Shown: positions 7,654 through 13,910, counted from the stretch's first letter. The stretch is DNA of 13,910 nt from Prevotella sp. (GCA_031263965.1 JAISES010000157.1:1-13910), one strand, 5' to 3'. The notes: generated by a model not told the origin, from the sequence alone. Numbers and translations are program-made.

Positions 7654-7681
7654 CTAAGTAACTGTTAGGAATTTTATAGCA
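7654..7681 (+). repeat. Repeat copy C: solo arm in the DUF1460 leader
   Basis: CTAAGTAACTGTT, then AGGAATTTTATAGCAAA, matches the left arm of copies A and B with a one-base insertion or substitution in the middle. It includes the TTTTATAGC that follows the arm in both complete copies. No right arm is found downstream before the start codon at 7723. It is therefore a solo left end, and it falls at the predicted transcription start. Confidence 0.7.
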
Positions 7682-7722
7682 AAACAAACCAAAGGCAATA
7701 CAGGACATATATACAAACAATA

Positions 7723-8592
7723 ATGAGCATGAATACTATCTGTCGAAACTTCGTGTTTTTCTTTCTTCTCTTTATTTTGTCTTCCAATGTAATCAAGGGA
7801 CAGAATGCTGTTTACAATAAGTCGGACTCCCTTATCTACGAAGATTATATTAAAACCTTTAGCAAAGATGAGAAGAAGCCTTTTAGTGATGTAATTATTA
7901 ACACTGCAAAATATCTTTTAGAAAAACCATATGTGGCATCTACTCTGGAAGTTTCGGATAACGAGGCCCTTGTTGTAAATCTCAGGGAGTTGGATTGCGC
8001 TACTTTTGTGGAAAACTGTATCGCCCTGTCCGGCATTATTAAGTCCGGAAGCCAATCATTCGATGACTATTGCGACTTATTGACCTACATACGCTATAGG
8101 GATGGCGAGGTCGATGGCTATGCATCACGGCTCCATTACACAAGCGACTGGGCGTATGAAAATGAGAAAAAAGGAATTTTGAAAAATATAAGCGGGGAAA
8201 CAGGAGGACAAGTGATTCTGAAAACCATCAACTTTATGTCGACCCACCCGCAGTCGTACAAACACCTGAGGGATAATAAGGTAAATATTGCCGGAATAAA
8301 GAAAACAGAAGATAGCATCAACGGCCGTAAGGCATATACCGTTATACCAACATCGGCAATACCTGTAAGCAGCAAAGATATACAAAACGGGGATATTGTG
8401 GCCTTTGCCACCTCTGCCGGCGGATTAGACTATTCCCATGCCGGCATTGCATATTGGGAAAATGAGCAATTACATTTCATTCATGCTTCAAGCAAGATGA
8501 AAAAGGTGGTTATAGAACAAAAGACACTTTTCGAGTACTGTAAAGATTCTGGGAGCTGCACAGGAATAAGTATTTTCCGGATTAATAATTAA
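7723..8592 (+). CDS. Secreted DUF1460 (N-acetylmuramoyl-L-alanine amidase-like) protein
   Basis: Encodes 289 residues. Residues 1-26 form a signal peptide with a hydrophobic core (FVFFFLLFILSS) and likely cleavage near Gly26, so the protein acts in the periplasm or outside the cell. The mature part has the DUF1460 pattern of the NlpC/P60-like cysteine-peptidase fold: the nucleophile Cys92 in LRELDCATFVEN, the RLHYTSDW segment (136-143), the catalytic-type His239 in DYSHAGIAYW, and HFIHASS (251-257). The family is annotated as amidase-like and is thought to act on peptidoglycan fragments, but its precise reaction is not settled by sequence. The CPBP gene starts only 6 bases downstream, so the two are co-transcribed. 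ATG at 7723 was chosen; an in-frame ATG two codons later is equally able to give the signal peptide. Confidence 0.88.
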   Translation: MSMNTICRNFVFFFLLFILSSNVIKGQNAVYNKSDSLIYEDYIKTFSKDEKKPFSDVIINTAKYLLEKPYVASTLEVSDNEALVVNLRELDCATFVENCIALSGIIKSGSQSFDDYCDLLTYIRYRDGEVDGYASRLHYTSDWAYENEKKGILKNISGETGGQVILKTINFMSTHPQSYKHLRDNKVNIAGIKKTEDSINGRKAYTVIPTSAIPVSSKDIQNGDIVAFATSAGGLDYSHAGIAYWENEQLHFIHASSKMKKVVIEQKTLFEYCKDSGSCTGISIFRINN

Positions 8593-8598
8593 TTAGTT

Positions 8599-9483
8599 AT
8601 GGATAATAACGGTTTTCTGCGAGGAATGCGGGGTTGGTCTCAATTTTTCTTTCTTTGGTTTCTTTTCTTCACAGGTATTCTTTTCGGATCTTTCATACTG
8701 GTATTAGGAGTAGATGTGCAAGAAACGGACACCTCTGCCCGCGTTATGAGAATGTCCCAGATGATATCACAGGTGTTTGTATTCTTAATTCCGGCTTTAG
8801 CCTTTTCTTTTTTATGTCAGGGTTCGTCAAAAACATATCTGAAACTGGATGGGAAAACGAATTTACTCTTTTTAATCCTGGCTATTGCTTTAATATTAGT
8901 GATCCAGCCGCTTATTGATGTTATTGCCTACTATAATCAACAGATGAGTTTTCCCGACTCAATGAAATTTTTAGAAGAAAAAATGAGGAATGACGAGCAG
9001 TCCGCAAAAAAAGCTGTAGAACTTCTGTTCTCAGACAAGTCGATTTTCGGACTAATCTTCAACCTGCTGGTTGTAGCTGTCGTGGCAGGATTGGCCGAAG
9101 AACTTTTTTTCAGAGGATGTTTACAGCAAATCATGCTCAAGATTTCAAAGAATGAACATATCGCGGTCTGGGTTACTGCTATTATTTTTAGCGCCATTCA
9201 TTTTCAATTCTTCGGGTTCATCCCCAGGGTACTACTCGGAGCTGTTTTAGGCTACTTATTTGTCTGGTCGCGTAATTTATGGGTACCTGTCATAGTCCAC
9301 ACGATAAATAACGCAGCCGGCGTTATTTTCGCGTATATATACTATGGAACTTCTGATTATGAACAAATAACGGCTTTCAGTCTTGAAAAAAACATATGGT
9401 TCATTGTTCCGAGCGTTATCCTTACATCTATCCTTATAATAGTTATTTTTAATAATAGAAAAACATTAAAAACAACCAAATAG
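8599..9483 (+). CDS. CPBP-family intramembrane glutamic endopeptidase
   Basis: Encodes 294 residues with several hydrophobic segments (about 15-37, 55-73, 88-111, 150-166, 187-203, 207-224, 227-249, 267-284), so it is an integral inner-membrane protein. The CPBP/Abi signature is complete: motif 1 has Glu167-Glu168 and Arg172 in LAEELFFRG, motif 2 has His201 in FSAIHFQF, and motif 3 has His234 and Asn238 in VIVHTINN. These residues form the active site in the Rce1-like group. Bacterial members have been linked to bacteriocin self-immunity, protein processing or surface-anchor handling; nothing here fixes the substrate. It follows the DUF1460 gene by 6 bases and precedes the sugar transferase by 42 bases, which suggests an envelope setting rather than a bacteriocin locus. 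Confidence 0.92.
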   Translation: MDNNGFLRGMRGWSQFFFLWFLFFTGILFGSFILVLGVDVQETDTSARVMRMSQMISQVFVFLIPALAFSFLCQGSSKTYLKLDGKTNLLFLILAIALILVIQPLIDVIAYYNQQMSFPDSMKFLEEKMRNDEQSAKKAVELLFSDKSIFGLIFNLLVVAVVAGLAEELFFRGCLQQIMLKISKNEHIAVWVTAIIFSAIHFQFFGFIPRVLLGAVLGYLFVWSRNLWVPVIVHTINNAAGVIFAYIYYGTSDYEQITAFSLEKNIWFIVPSVILTSILIIVIFNNRKTLKTTK

Positions 9484-9498
9484 TTTAAGATTAATTAT

Positions 9499-9506
9499 TA
9501 AATTTG
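9499..9506 (+). promoter_or_regulatory. -7 box for the sugar transferase gene
   Basis: TAAATTTG matches TAnnTTTG and lies 19 bases before the ATG at 9526, so transcription could start near 9512. This would let the transferase be expressed independently of the DUF1460-CPBP transcript, although read-through is also likely. No -33 box stands out, and in AT-rich sequence the match could be chance. Confidence 0.45.
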
Positions 9507-9525
9507 CATTTTTATTCACTTTGCA

Positions 9526-10938
9526 ATGAATGTAACAAGAAAGAGAGAAAGTAATAGTTATCTGATCGACTGGATCATACGAGTTGGTGATGTACTGCTT
9601 ATAAACCTTTTTTTTCTGGCTGTATATTACATTTTTCGTAATTATGAAATAACAAGTAATATATATCACAGGGAGCAGATAACAGCTTCTTTAACAATTA
9701 ATTTATGTTATTTCTTCGTCAGCTCATTCATCCGCTTCCAGATATCTTCCAATGTTATCTATTTAGATAAGATTGTACAGAAATCTACTGTTTTTATAGC
9801 GATATACTCAATTCTCCTTACAGCCGGATTTTCCATATTTCAAGTAGTTCCATCGATTCCCATCATACCCTGGATTATCGGATTCCTGGCATTAGGAACC
9901 CTATATATAATCTGGCATATTGCATTCAGAATATTACTGAAAATATATCGCCGGAAAGGTTATAATTACAGACAGGTTATAATTGCAGGAGGAGGTATTA
10001 ACGGGGTAGAAATCCATGAAACACTCTTATGCAGCGATTTTGGATATAAAATAATGGGATTTTTTGATGATGATCCTGAAAAAACTGGAGTCTTGCCCAA
10101 TTATTTAGGAAAAATCTCTGAAATAAAGGATTATATAAAAAAAGAAAAGGTTGATGAAATTTTTTGCACTTTGCCCGGAATCGAAGAAGAAACAATTGCG
10201 GATCTGATTTTGTTCTCGGAAAAAAACATGATTCGTTTTCAATATATTCCCGAATTCCACAGGTATATAAAGCGAAGGTTTACATTCTACTTTTTGGAAA
10301 CTACTCCTGTGTTAAGCCTGAGAAATGAGCCTCTGCAACATTTTTCAAACAGATTCGTAAAACGAAGCTTCGATTTTATCGTATCGGGAATTCTGCTTGT
10401 AACAATCTTTCCCGTTATCCTCTTAGTATTTGGAATTGCGATAAAATTATCTTCCCGCGGCCCGATCTTTTTCGTTCAGAAAAGAACCGGAATAAAAGGG
10501 CAGGAGTTTAATTGCTATAAATTCAGATCGATGAAGCCCAACAAAGAGGCCGACAAACTTCAGGCTGTGGCCAACGACCCCCGTCTTACAAAAGTTGGCG
10601 CTTTTATGAGAAAAACGAACATCGATGAACTGCCCCAACTTTTAAATGTCTTTAGAAACGAGATGTCTCTTGTCGGTCCCCGCCCTCACATGCTGAAGCA
10701 CACCGATGAATATAGCGCTCTTATTGATAAATTCATGGTACGCCATCTGGTTAAGCCGGGAATCACAGGCTGGGCTCAGGTGACCGGTTTCAGAGGCGAA
10801 ACCAAGACCGTAAATGCGATGGAAGAACGTGTGAAAAGAGATGTATGGTATCTTGAAAACTGGACATTCTTCCTTGATCTTAAGATTCTTTTCCTTACAG
10901 TCTTCAATATGTTCAGAGGAGACAAGAAAGCCTTTTAA
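9526..10938 (+). CDS. Polyisoprenyl-phosphate sugar-1-phosphate transferase (WcaJ/WbaP-like)
   Basis: Encodes 470 residues. It is an inner-membrane enzyme that moves a sugar-1-phosphate (often glucose) from a UDP-sugar onto undecaprenyl phosphate, starting the assembly of a capsule, exopolysaccharide or glycan. Four hydrophobic segments lie near 14-37, 53-70, 88-106 and 112-136. A Rossmann-like CoA-binding-type domain follows (VIIAGGGINGVE, 151-162). The catalytic domain starts at KRSFDF (279-284) with a re-entrant hydrophobic helix (285-308), then GPIFFVQKR (312-320), KFRSM (332-336), the catalytic Asp367-Glu368 in NIDELPQL, GPRPH (384-388) and PGITGWAQV (411-419). This is the full-length architecture, longer than minimal PglC enzymes. 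No glycosyltransferases, flippase or polymerase are in view, so it is an isolated initiating transferase, as often seen in Bacteroidales. Confidence 0.94.
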   Translation: MNVTRKRESNSYLIDWIIRVGDVLLINLFFLAVYYIFRNYEITSNIYHREQITASLTINLCYFFVSSFIRFQISSNVIYLDKIVQKSTVFIAIYSILLTAGFSIFQVVPSIPIIPWIIGFLALGTLYIIWHIAFRILLKIYRRKGYNYRQVIIAGGGINGVEIHETLLCSDFGYKIMGFFDDDPEKTGVLPNYLGKISEIKDYIKKEKVDEIFCTLPGIEEETIADLILFSEKNMIRFQYIPEFHRYIKRRFTFYFLETTPVLSLRNEPLQHFSNRFVKRSFDFIVSGILLVTIFPVILLVFGIAIKLSSRGPIFFVQKRTGIKGQEFNCYKFRSMKPNKEADKLQAVANDPRLTKVGAFMRKTNIDELPQLLNVFRNEMSLVGPRPHMLKHTDEYSALIDKFMVRHLVKPGITGWAQVTGFRGETKTVNAMEERVKRDVWYLENWTFFLDLKILFLTVFNMFRGDKKAF

Positions 10939-10948
10939 GCGCTTTCTT
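10924..10948 (+). terminator. Hairpin overlapping the 3' end of the sugar transferase gene
   Basis: AAGAAAGC (10924-10931) pairs with GCTTTCTT (10941-10948) around a 9-base loop that contains the stop codon. The following sequence is only moderately T-rich (TGATGTTTT). It is a plausible weak terminator, just before repeat copy B. Confidence 0.4.
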
Positions 10949-10962
10949 TGATGTTTTCACTG

Positions 10963-11185
10963 TTAGAAACTGTTTAAATTTTATAGCAAATCTTTTTTTA
11001 TAGTTATTATTCCCCGCTTGCGTAGACTTGTAGTCTGTGTGTTGCACAGCAAAAAAAGGATCGCTCTTTGAGCAAGACACGGACAAATGTCCGCGCCAGC
11101 CAGTGCTTTCAGGTTCGCAATGACGGGAGTAGCTGACAATCAGGTCTATAATAATATTTTTCGCTAAAAGTTAAACAGTTTCTTA
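10963..11185. repeat. Repeat copy B: 223-bp composite element between convergent genes
   Basis: The left arm (10963-10983, TTAGAAACTGTTTAAATTTT plus A) and right arm (11165-11185) are inverted copies that agree at 19 of 21 positions. They match the arms of copy A. The 22 bases 11148-11169 are identical to 7394-7415 in copy A. The left interior TATAGCAAAT also matches. Copy B differs by carrying about 140 extra bases in its centre, which hold the REP-like palindromes at 11016-11100. The stop codon of mltG (TAA, minus, 11185-11183) is the outermost three bases of the right arm. The element fills the space between the convergent sugar transferase and mltG genes. Confidence 0.8.
11016..11100. repeat. 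Inverted pair of REP-like palindromic units inside copy B
   Basis: Unit 1 (11016-11045) contains AGACT-TGT-AGTCT (11024-11036). Unit 2, on the opposite strand (11070-11100), contains CGGACA-AA-TGTCCG (11080-11093). Unit 1 and the reverse complement of unit 2 agree over most of about 30 bases, starting GCTTGCGTAGAC versus GCTGGCGCGGAC and ending TTGC in both. A small stem GCTC-TTT-GAGC (11063-11073) lies between them. Paired, oppositely oriented palindromes of this size resemble REP/BIME elements, which are mobilised by RAYT (IS200-like TnpA) proteins. No such gene is in the window. Confidence 0.65.
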
Positions 11186-12202
11186 CTTTATCCCCCTTAA
11201 GTTTAATGCATTCCTGTACTTTGCGGCATAAACCTGATGTTTATCGTAGGTATTGGCAAAATTGTGTTTTCCCGAGAAATCTTCTTTTGCGCACATATAC
11301 AGATAATCGTTTTTATCGTGGTTCAGCACGGCGTCTATCGCCTTGATCGATGGTATACGGATTGGCCCGGGGGGAAGCCCTGTATGCCGGTAAGTATTGT
11401 ACGGAGAGTTAATTTCAAGATGTTTGTTCAATATCCGCCTGAGCGAGAAATCGCCAACTGCAAATTTCACGGTAGGGTCGGCTTGCAATGGCTGACCTGT
11501 ACGCAGTCTGTTCAAATACAATCCGGCAACAACAGGATATTCGTCAGAGAATGTACATTCTTCTTCTACAATAGAAGCGAGTGTAGAAACTTCCATTGGG
11601 GATAATCCGGCTTCCAGAGCTTTGGCTGTGCGTTTTTCGTCCCAAAAACGCGAATATTCCTTTTTCATCCGCTGAAGAAAATCATCGGTATCTATATCCC
11701 AATATATTTCATATGTATTCGGTATAAATATAGCTACAACATTTTCGGGCGTAAAACCTAAAGACCCGCATGTATTTATATCATCCAGCTTGTTATACAA
11801 GCTTTTCTCAGATAGCATCAATTGGCCGGATATACGTTTCGATAAATCGTCTTTTGTCCGTATATTATTGAACTTAAGTTTTACAGGAATTTGATTGCCG
11901 CTGCGCAAATCCCTGATCAGGTCGTATATAGTCATATCAGGGGTTACCGCATAACGTCCTGTCCGCATATTATCCTTATACCCCAATGCAGCAGACAACA
12001 TCTCAAAATTTGAAATACTTTCCACTTTTGCACTGTCTCTGAGTTCATCCAGCAATGCTTTATAATTTTTATCCTCATTGACATAAACATATACCGTTTT
12101 GCCAATATCGAATCCTGTGGCTAAAACGCTATATCCATAAGCAACAACCGCTATAATTGCTATTACGGCTATCAGAGATATGTACAAAATCTTTTTTCTC
12201 AT
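11183..12202 (-). CDS. mltG: Endolytic murein transglycosylase MltG (YceG family)
   Basis: Encodes 339 residues. MltG cleaves nascent peptidoglycan strands at the inner membrane and is thought to set glycan chain length. Residues 7-29 are a single N-terminal membrane anchor (ILYISLIAVIAIIAVVAYGY) with the rest in the periplasm. A LysM-like region lies around 83-112 (GRYAVTPDMTIYDLIRDL). The YceG catalytic core has LASIVEEEC (208-216), where Glu213 corresponds to the catalytic Glu of the E. coli SIVEKET motif, then LYLNRL (228-233), LQADPTVKFAVGD (239-251) and SPYNTYRHTGLPPGPI (266-281). The length is normal. It is the second gene of an operon with the phosphoglycerate mutase-family gene, 38 bases downstream of it. 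Its stop codon coincides with the edge of repeat copy B. Confidence 0.95.
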   Translation of the reverse strand: MRKKILYISLIAVIAIIAVVAYGYSVLATGFDIGKTVYVYVNEDKNYKALLDELRDSAKVESISNFEMLSAALGYKDNMRTGRYAVTPDMTIYDLIRDLRSGNQIPVKLKFNNIRTKDDLSKRISGQLMLSEKSLYNKLDDINTCGSLGFTPENVVAIFIPNTYEIYWDIDTDDFLQRMKKEYSRFWDEKRTAKALEAGLSPMEVSTLASIVEEECTFSDEYPVVAGLYLNRLRTGQPLQADPTVKFAVGDFSLRRILNKHLEINSPYNTYRHTGLPPGPIRIPSIKAIDAVLNHDKNDYLYMCAKEDFSGKHNFANTYDKHQVYAAKYRNALNLRGIK

Positions 12203-12240
12203 TCTTCACTTCTCACTTTTCGTTCTTCACTTTTCGTTTT
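12203..12240. repeat. Tandem GAAAAGTGAAG-type repeats in the spacer before mltG
   Basis: On the minus strand the 38-base spacer reads as tandem variants of AACGAAAAGTGAAG, followed by GAAGTGAAGAATGAG, running into the mltG start codon. Purine-rich GTGAAGAA/ATGAAGAA repeats of this kind often fill short intergenic gaps in Bacteroidales. They are slippage-prone and sit where the ribosome loads for mltG, so changes in repeat number could adjust its translation. That last point is inference. Confidence 0.7.
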
Positions 12241-13452
12241 TCATTTTACAGAAAATAAAAGCTCCATAAATTCCTTTCCTTTTATCAATCCATAAGCGCC
12301 TTTTTGAGATTCAAATTCATCATATACCTGAACATCATCGGCATTGCCATCTGACCGGTATATGAGGAACGGAACAGGCGTATTGGTATGCGTCTTGATA
12401 GCACAAGGAGTCGGATGATCCGGCAAAATTGCTATCGTAACCGGCTCATTCCAATCCTTGACAGCTTCATAAATCAGCTTCACAACGCGATTATCGAGAT
12501 ATTCTATAGTTTTAGTTTTTAGTTTGTAATCTCCATCATGGCCGGCCTCATCACTAGCCTCGATATGCAAATATACAAAATCCTCTTCTTTTAATGCCTC
12601 AATTGCAACTTGGGCTTTACCTTCATAGTTTGTATCGTACAATCCGGTAGCTCCTTCCACGCGAATTACTTTCAATCCGGCATAAACACCGATACCCATA
12701 ATCAGATCGACGGCAGAGATTACAGAGCCACCCTTTACTCCGAATAGTTCCTGCAAGGTTTGCATCTGCGGACGATAGCCCGGCGACCAGGGCCAGATAC
12801 TGTTTGCAGGGTCTTTGCCTTCTGCTATGCGCTTTTTATTCACCGGATGATCTTTGAGTAGCTCCTGCGATTTTATTATCAGGGCGTTCAAATAATCAGC
12901 CGTTTCTCCGGCTTCCGGTGTATCCGGTTTTATCAGGACATCTTTGATCGGCACACCCGTTACGTCATGAGGAGGCGTACAATCCAGATGTTTGTCCCCG
13001 CCCTTTAGTTTTAACAGGTGGCGGTACGAAACTCCCGGATAAAAACTTGCCTTTCCATCATTTAATTCCTCATCGAGAAACCGGATAAGTTCGGCCGCCT
13101 CTTCACTCGATATATGACCGGCAGAGTGATTTTTAATCTTTCCGTCGTCGATACAGATAAGGTTGCAACGCATAGCCATTTCACCAGGCAATATATCCAC
13201 CCCCATACTGGCAGCTTCCAGGGAGCCTCTACCCTCAAATACTTTTGGAAGATCGTAGCCTAAAACGGACAGGTTGGCAATCTCGCTTCCCGGCTTGAAT
13301 CCCTGAGGTATTGTGTCTAACATGCCGCTTTTGCCCATAGCGGCAAGCATATCTATATACGGTTTCCTAGCTGCTTGCAGAGGGGTTTTATCCCCTAAAG
13401 CAGCAATAGGCTCATCGGCCATTCCATCGCCAAGAATAATAATTGTTTTCAT
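12241..13452 (-). CDS. Cofactor-independent phosphoglycerate mutase family protein (ApgM; possible homoserine kinase)
   Basis: Encodes 403 residues of the alkaline-phosphatase-fold, archaeal-type (ApgM) family. The metal-binding and catalytic pattern is complete: Asp9 in ILGDGMAD, the nucleophile-type Ser62 in SEIANLSVLGYD, EGRGSLEAASMG (73-84), His162-Asp163 in PPHDVTG, Asp301 and His305 in EASDEAGHDGD, Asp345-His346 in LPDHPTP, and His355 in KTHTNTPVPF. The family interconverts 3- and 2-phosphoglycerate in glycolysis. A bacterial subgroup, including Bacteroides proteins found beside threonine genes, has been proposed as an alternative homoserine kinase. Sequence reading alone cannot choose between the two, and here the neighbour is mltG rather than thrA or thrC. 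It is the first gene of the operon with mltG. A near-consensus -7 box lies 16 bases upstream. Confidence 0.85.
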   Translation of the reverse strand: MKTIIILGDGMADEPIAALGDKTPLQAARKPYIDMLAAMGKSGMLDTIPQGFKPGSEIANLSVLGYDLPKVFEGRGSLEAASMGVDILPGEMAMRCNLICIDDGKIKNHSAGHISSEEAAELIRFLDEELNDGKASFYPGVSYRHLLKLKGGDKHLDCTPPHDVTGVPIKDVLIKPDTPEAGETADYLNALIIKSQELLKDHPVNKKRIAEGKDPANSIWPWSPGYRPQMQTLQELFGVKGGSVISAVDLIMGIGVYAGLKVIRVEGATGLYDTNYEGKAQVAIEALKEEDFVYLHIEASDEAGHDGDYKLKTKTIEYLDNRVVKLIYEAVKDWNEPVTIAILPDHPTPCAIKTHTNTPVPFLIYRSDGNADDVQVYDEFESQKGAYGLIKGKEFMELLFSVK

Positions 13453-13638
13453 ATTTATTGATATTGTGCAAAATTGCAGAATATTTATCAGAATGGCAAC
13501 AAATAGCGACCGTTGTTATATAAATTCTATTTCAAGATTTTGTATATCAACAAAATACAATTGTGATTTGTGAAATTATTTATTGTAAACTATAAACATT
13601 ATATAGAATAAATGTATATGGCCGTCATTTATAGCAAA
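13453..13638. other. AT-rich non-coding leader region upstream of the ApgM gene
   Basis: Apart from the tentative promoter, I see no gene, strong hairpin or regulatory site here. TTATAGCAAAT near 13629-13639 matches the interior of repeat copy B (10981-10991) but lacks the arm, so it may be chance. Confidence 0.5.
13469..13476 (-). promoter_or_regulatory. Possible -7 box of the ApgM-mltG operon
   Basis: On the minus strand CAATTTTG differs from TAnnTTTG only in the first base and lies 16 bases before the ATG. The match is imperfect and no -33 box is evident, so this is tentative. Confidence 0.3.
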
Positions 13639-13725
13639 TTAACCACAGAGTTTCACAGAGTAAAAAAATCACGGAGTACACAGTGTAACTCCGTGAAAAT
13701 AAACTCTGTGTGACTCCGTGGTTAA
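13639..13725. repeat. 87-bp nested inverted repeat of CACAGAGT/CACGGAGT units
   Basis: The outer arms (13639-13661 and 13703-13725) begin TTAACCACAGAGT and end ACTCCGTGGTTAA; they pair with a few mismatches. The inner arms TCACGGAGT (13669-13677) and ACTCCGTGA (13688-13696) pair perfectly, and a further ACAC/GTGT pair closes the tip. The unit (C)CAC(A/G)GAGT is thus present about four times in alternating orientation. It lies between the ApgM gene and the end of the next minus-strand gene, so it could act as that gene's terminator, or be a REP-like element. There is no strong T tract. Confidence 0.8.
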
Positions 13726-13798
13726 AAATATATACTGTTAATTCTTGTAAACCAATACGATAACGCTCTATTAAATATAAACTCTTATATAATTATAC

Positions 13799-13910
13799 TC
13801 AAACAAAATTGGATTGCGACTTAGCCAATCTAAAATTGAGCGTCAACAGCGTCTCTAACTCAGGTTTATATTGTTCTATATTTTCAAAGAATTGCAGGAT
13901 GGCTAGCCTG
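13799..13910 (-). CDS. 3' end of an unidentified minus-strand gene, truncated by the window
   Basis: The minus strand from 13909 is open for 36 codons and ends at TGA (13801-13799). The peptide reads as a plausible amphipathic C-terminus: RLAILQFFENIEQYKPELET (first 20 residues), then LLTLNFRLAKSQSNFV. The composition is that of a real protein, rich in Leu, Glu, Phe and Lys and without low-complexity sequence, but too little is present to name a family. It would be transcribed toward the nested repeat at 13639-13725, in the same direction as the ApgM-mltG operon. Confidence 0.55.
   Translation of the reverse strand, partial: RLAILQFFENIEQYKPELETLLTLNFRLAKSQSNFV

Noticed and set aside
7512..7661. 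A 49-codon open frame in the divergent intergenic region (starts MEMNIKKKKTFDNLK, very basic).
   Set aside because: No promoter box upstream, it reads through a perfect stem-loop and the DUF1460 -7 box, and its stop lies in repeat copy C. The composition is that of translated AT-rich non-coding DNA.
7959..8036. Numerous 60-130-codon open frames opposite or overlapping susC, susD, metA, the HAD gene, DUF1460, CPBP, mltG and ApgM genes.
   Set aside because: They are shadows of well-supported genes: no family motifs, no promoter boxes, and unlikely compositions rich in Cys, His or Ile.
8599..9483. CPBP protein as an immunity gene of a bacteriocin locus.
   Set aside because: No bacteriocin precursor, leader peptide or dedicated ABC transporter is nearby; the neighbours are envelope genes.
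11016..11100. A CRISPR-like array or integron attC site in the centre of repeat copy B.
   Set aside because: There are only two degenerate, oppositely oriented units and no regular spacers, no integrase and no conserved attC core.

Overview
The window looks like a chromosomal segment of a Bacteroidota member, most likely order Bacteroidales. The reasons are a SusC/SusD outer-membrane nutrient-uptake pair, near-perfect Bacteroidota -7 promoter boxes (TAnnTTTG) in front of several genes, A-rich leaders without Shine-Dalgarno sites, and a moderately AT-rich composition. A Dysgonomonadaceae-like source is a guess; the sequence alone cannot settle the genus. No rRNA, tRNA, CRISPR array, transposase or phage gene was seen.

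Layout. Positions 1-213 hold a (GA)23 tract at the very edge of the window, a strong hairpin terminator and the leader of susC. Positions 214-5353 hold a susC-susD operon encoding a TonB-dependent transporter and its surface lipoprotein; no glycan-degrading enzyme or regulator accompanies it, so the substrate is unknown. An imperfect 90-bp inverted repeat follows. A metA homologue at 5582-6532 (homoserine O-acyltransferase, with the Glu111 that predicts acetyl-CoA use) converges on a HAD-family sugar-phosphate phosphatase or mutase (6559-7287, minus). A repeat-rich 435-bp divergent intergenic region separates the latter from a plus-strand run of three envelope genes: a secreted DUF1460 amidase-like protein, a CPBP intramembrane protease and a WcaJ-like polyisoprenyl-phosphate sugar phosphotransferase (7723-10938). 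Facing them on the minus strand is a two-gene operon, an archaeal-type cofactor-independent phosphoglycerate mutase family protein (possibly an alternative homoserine kinase) followed by the MltG endolytic transglycosylase (13452-11183). The last 112 bases hold the 3' end of a further minus-strand gene.

How the genes relate. Two themes recur: envelope biogenesis (DUF1460, WcaJ-like transferase, MltG, with CPBP as a membrane protease) and possibly the homoserine branch point (MetA toward methionine; the ApgM-family protein, if it is a homoserine kinase, toward threonine). Most of the genes are ordinary housekeeping or accessory Bacteroidales genes.

The least expected content is between the genes. 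A small dispersed repeat family (terminal arms TAAGAAACTGTTTGAATTTT) occurs as an 82-bp complete copy, a 223-bp copy whose centre carries an inverted pair of REP-like palindromes, one solo arm directly at a predicted transcription start, and one short fragment. Two genes (the HAD gene and mltG) stop inside or at the edge of this repeat. I saw no convincing new multi-gene defence or biosynthetic system; the repeat family is the best candidate for something undescribed.
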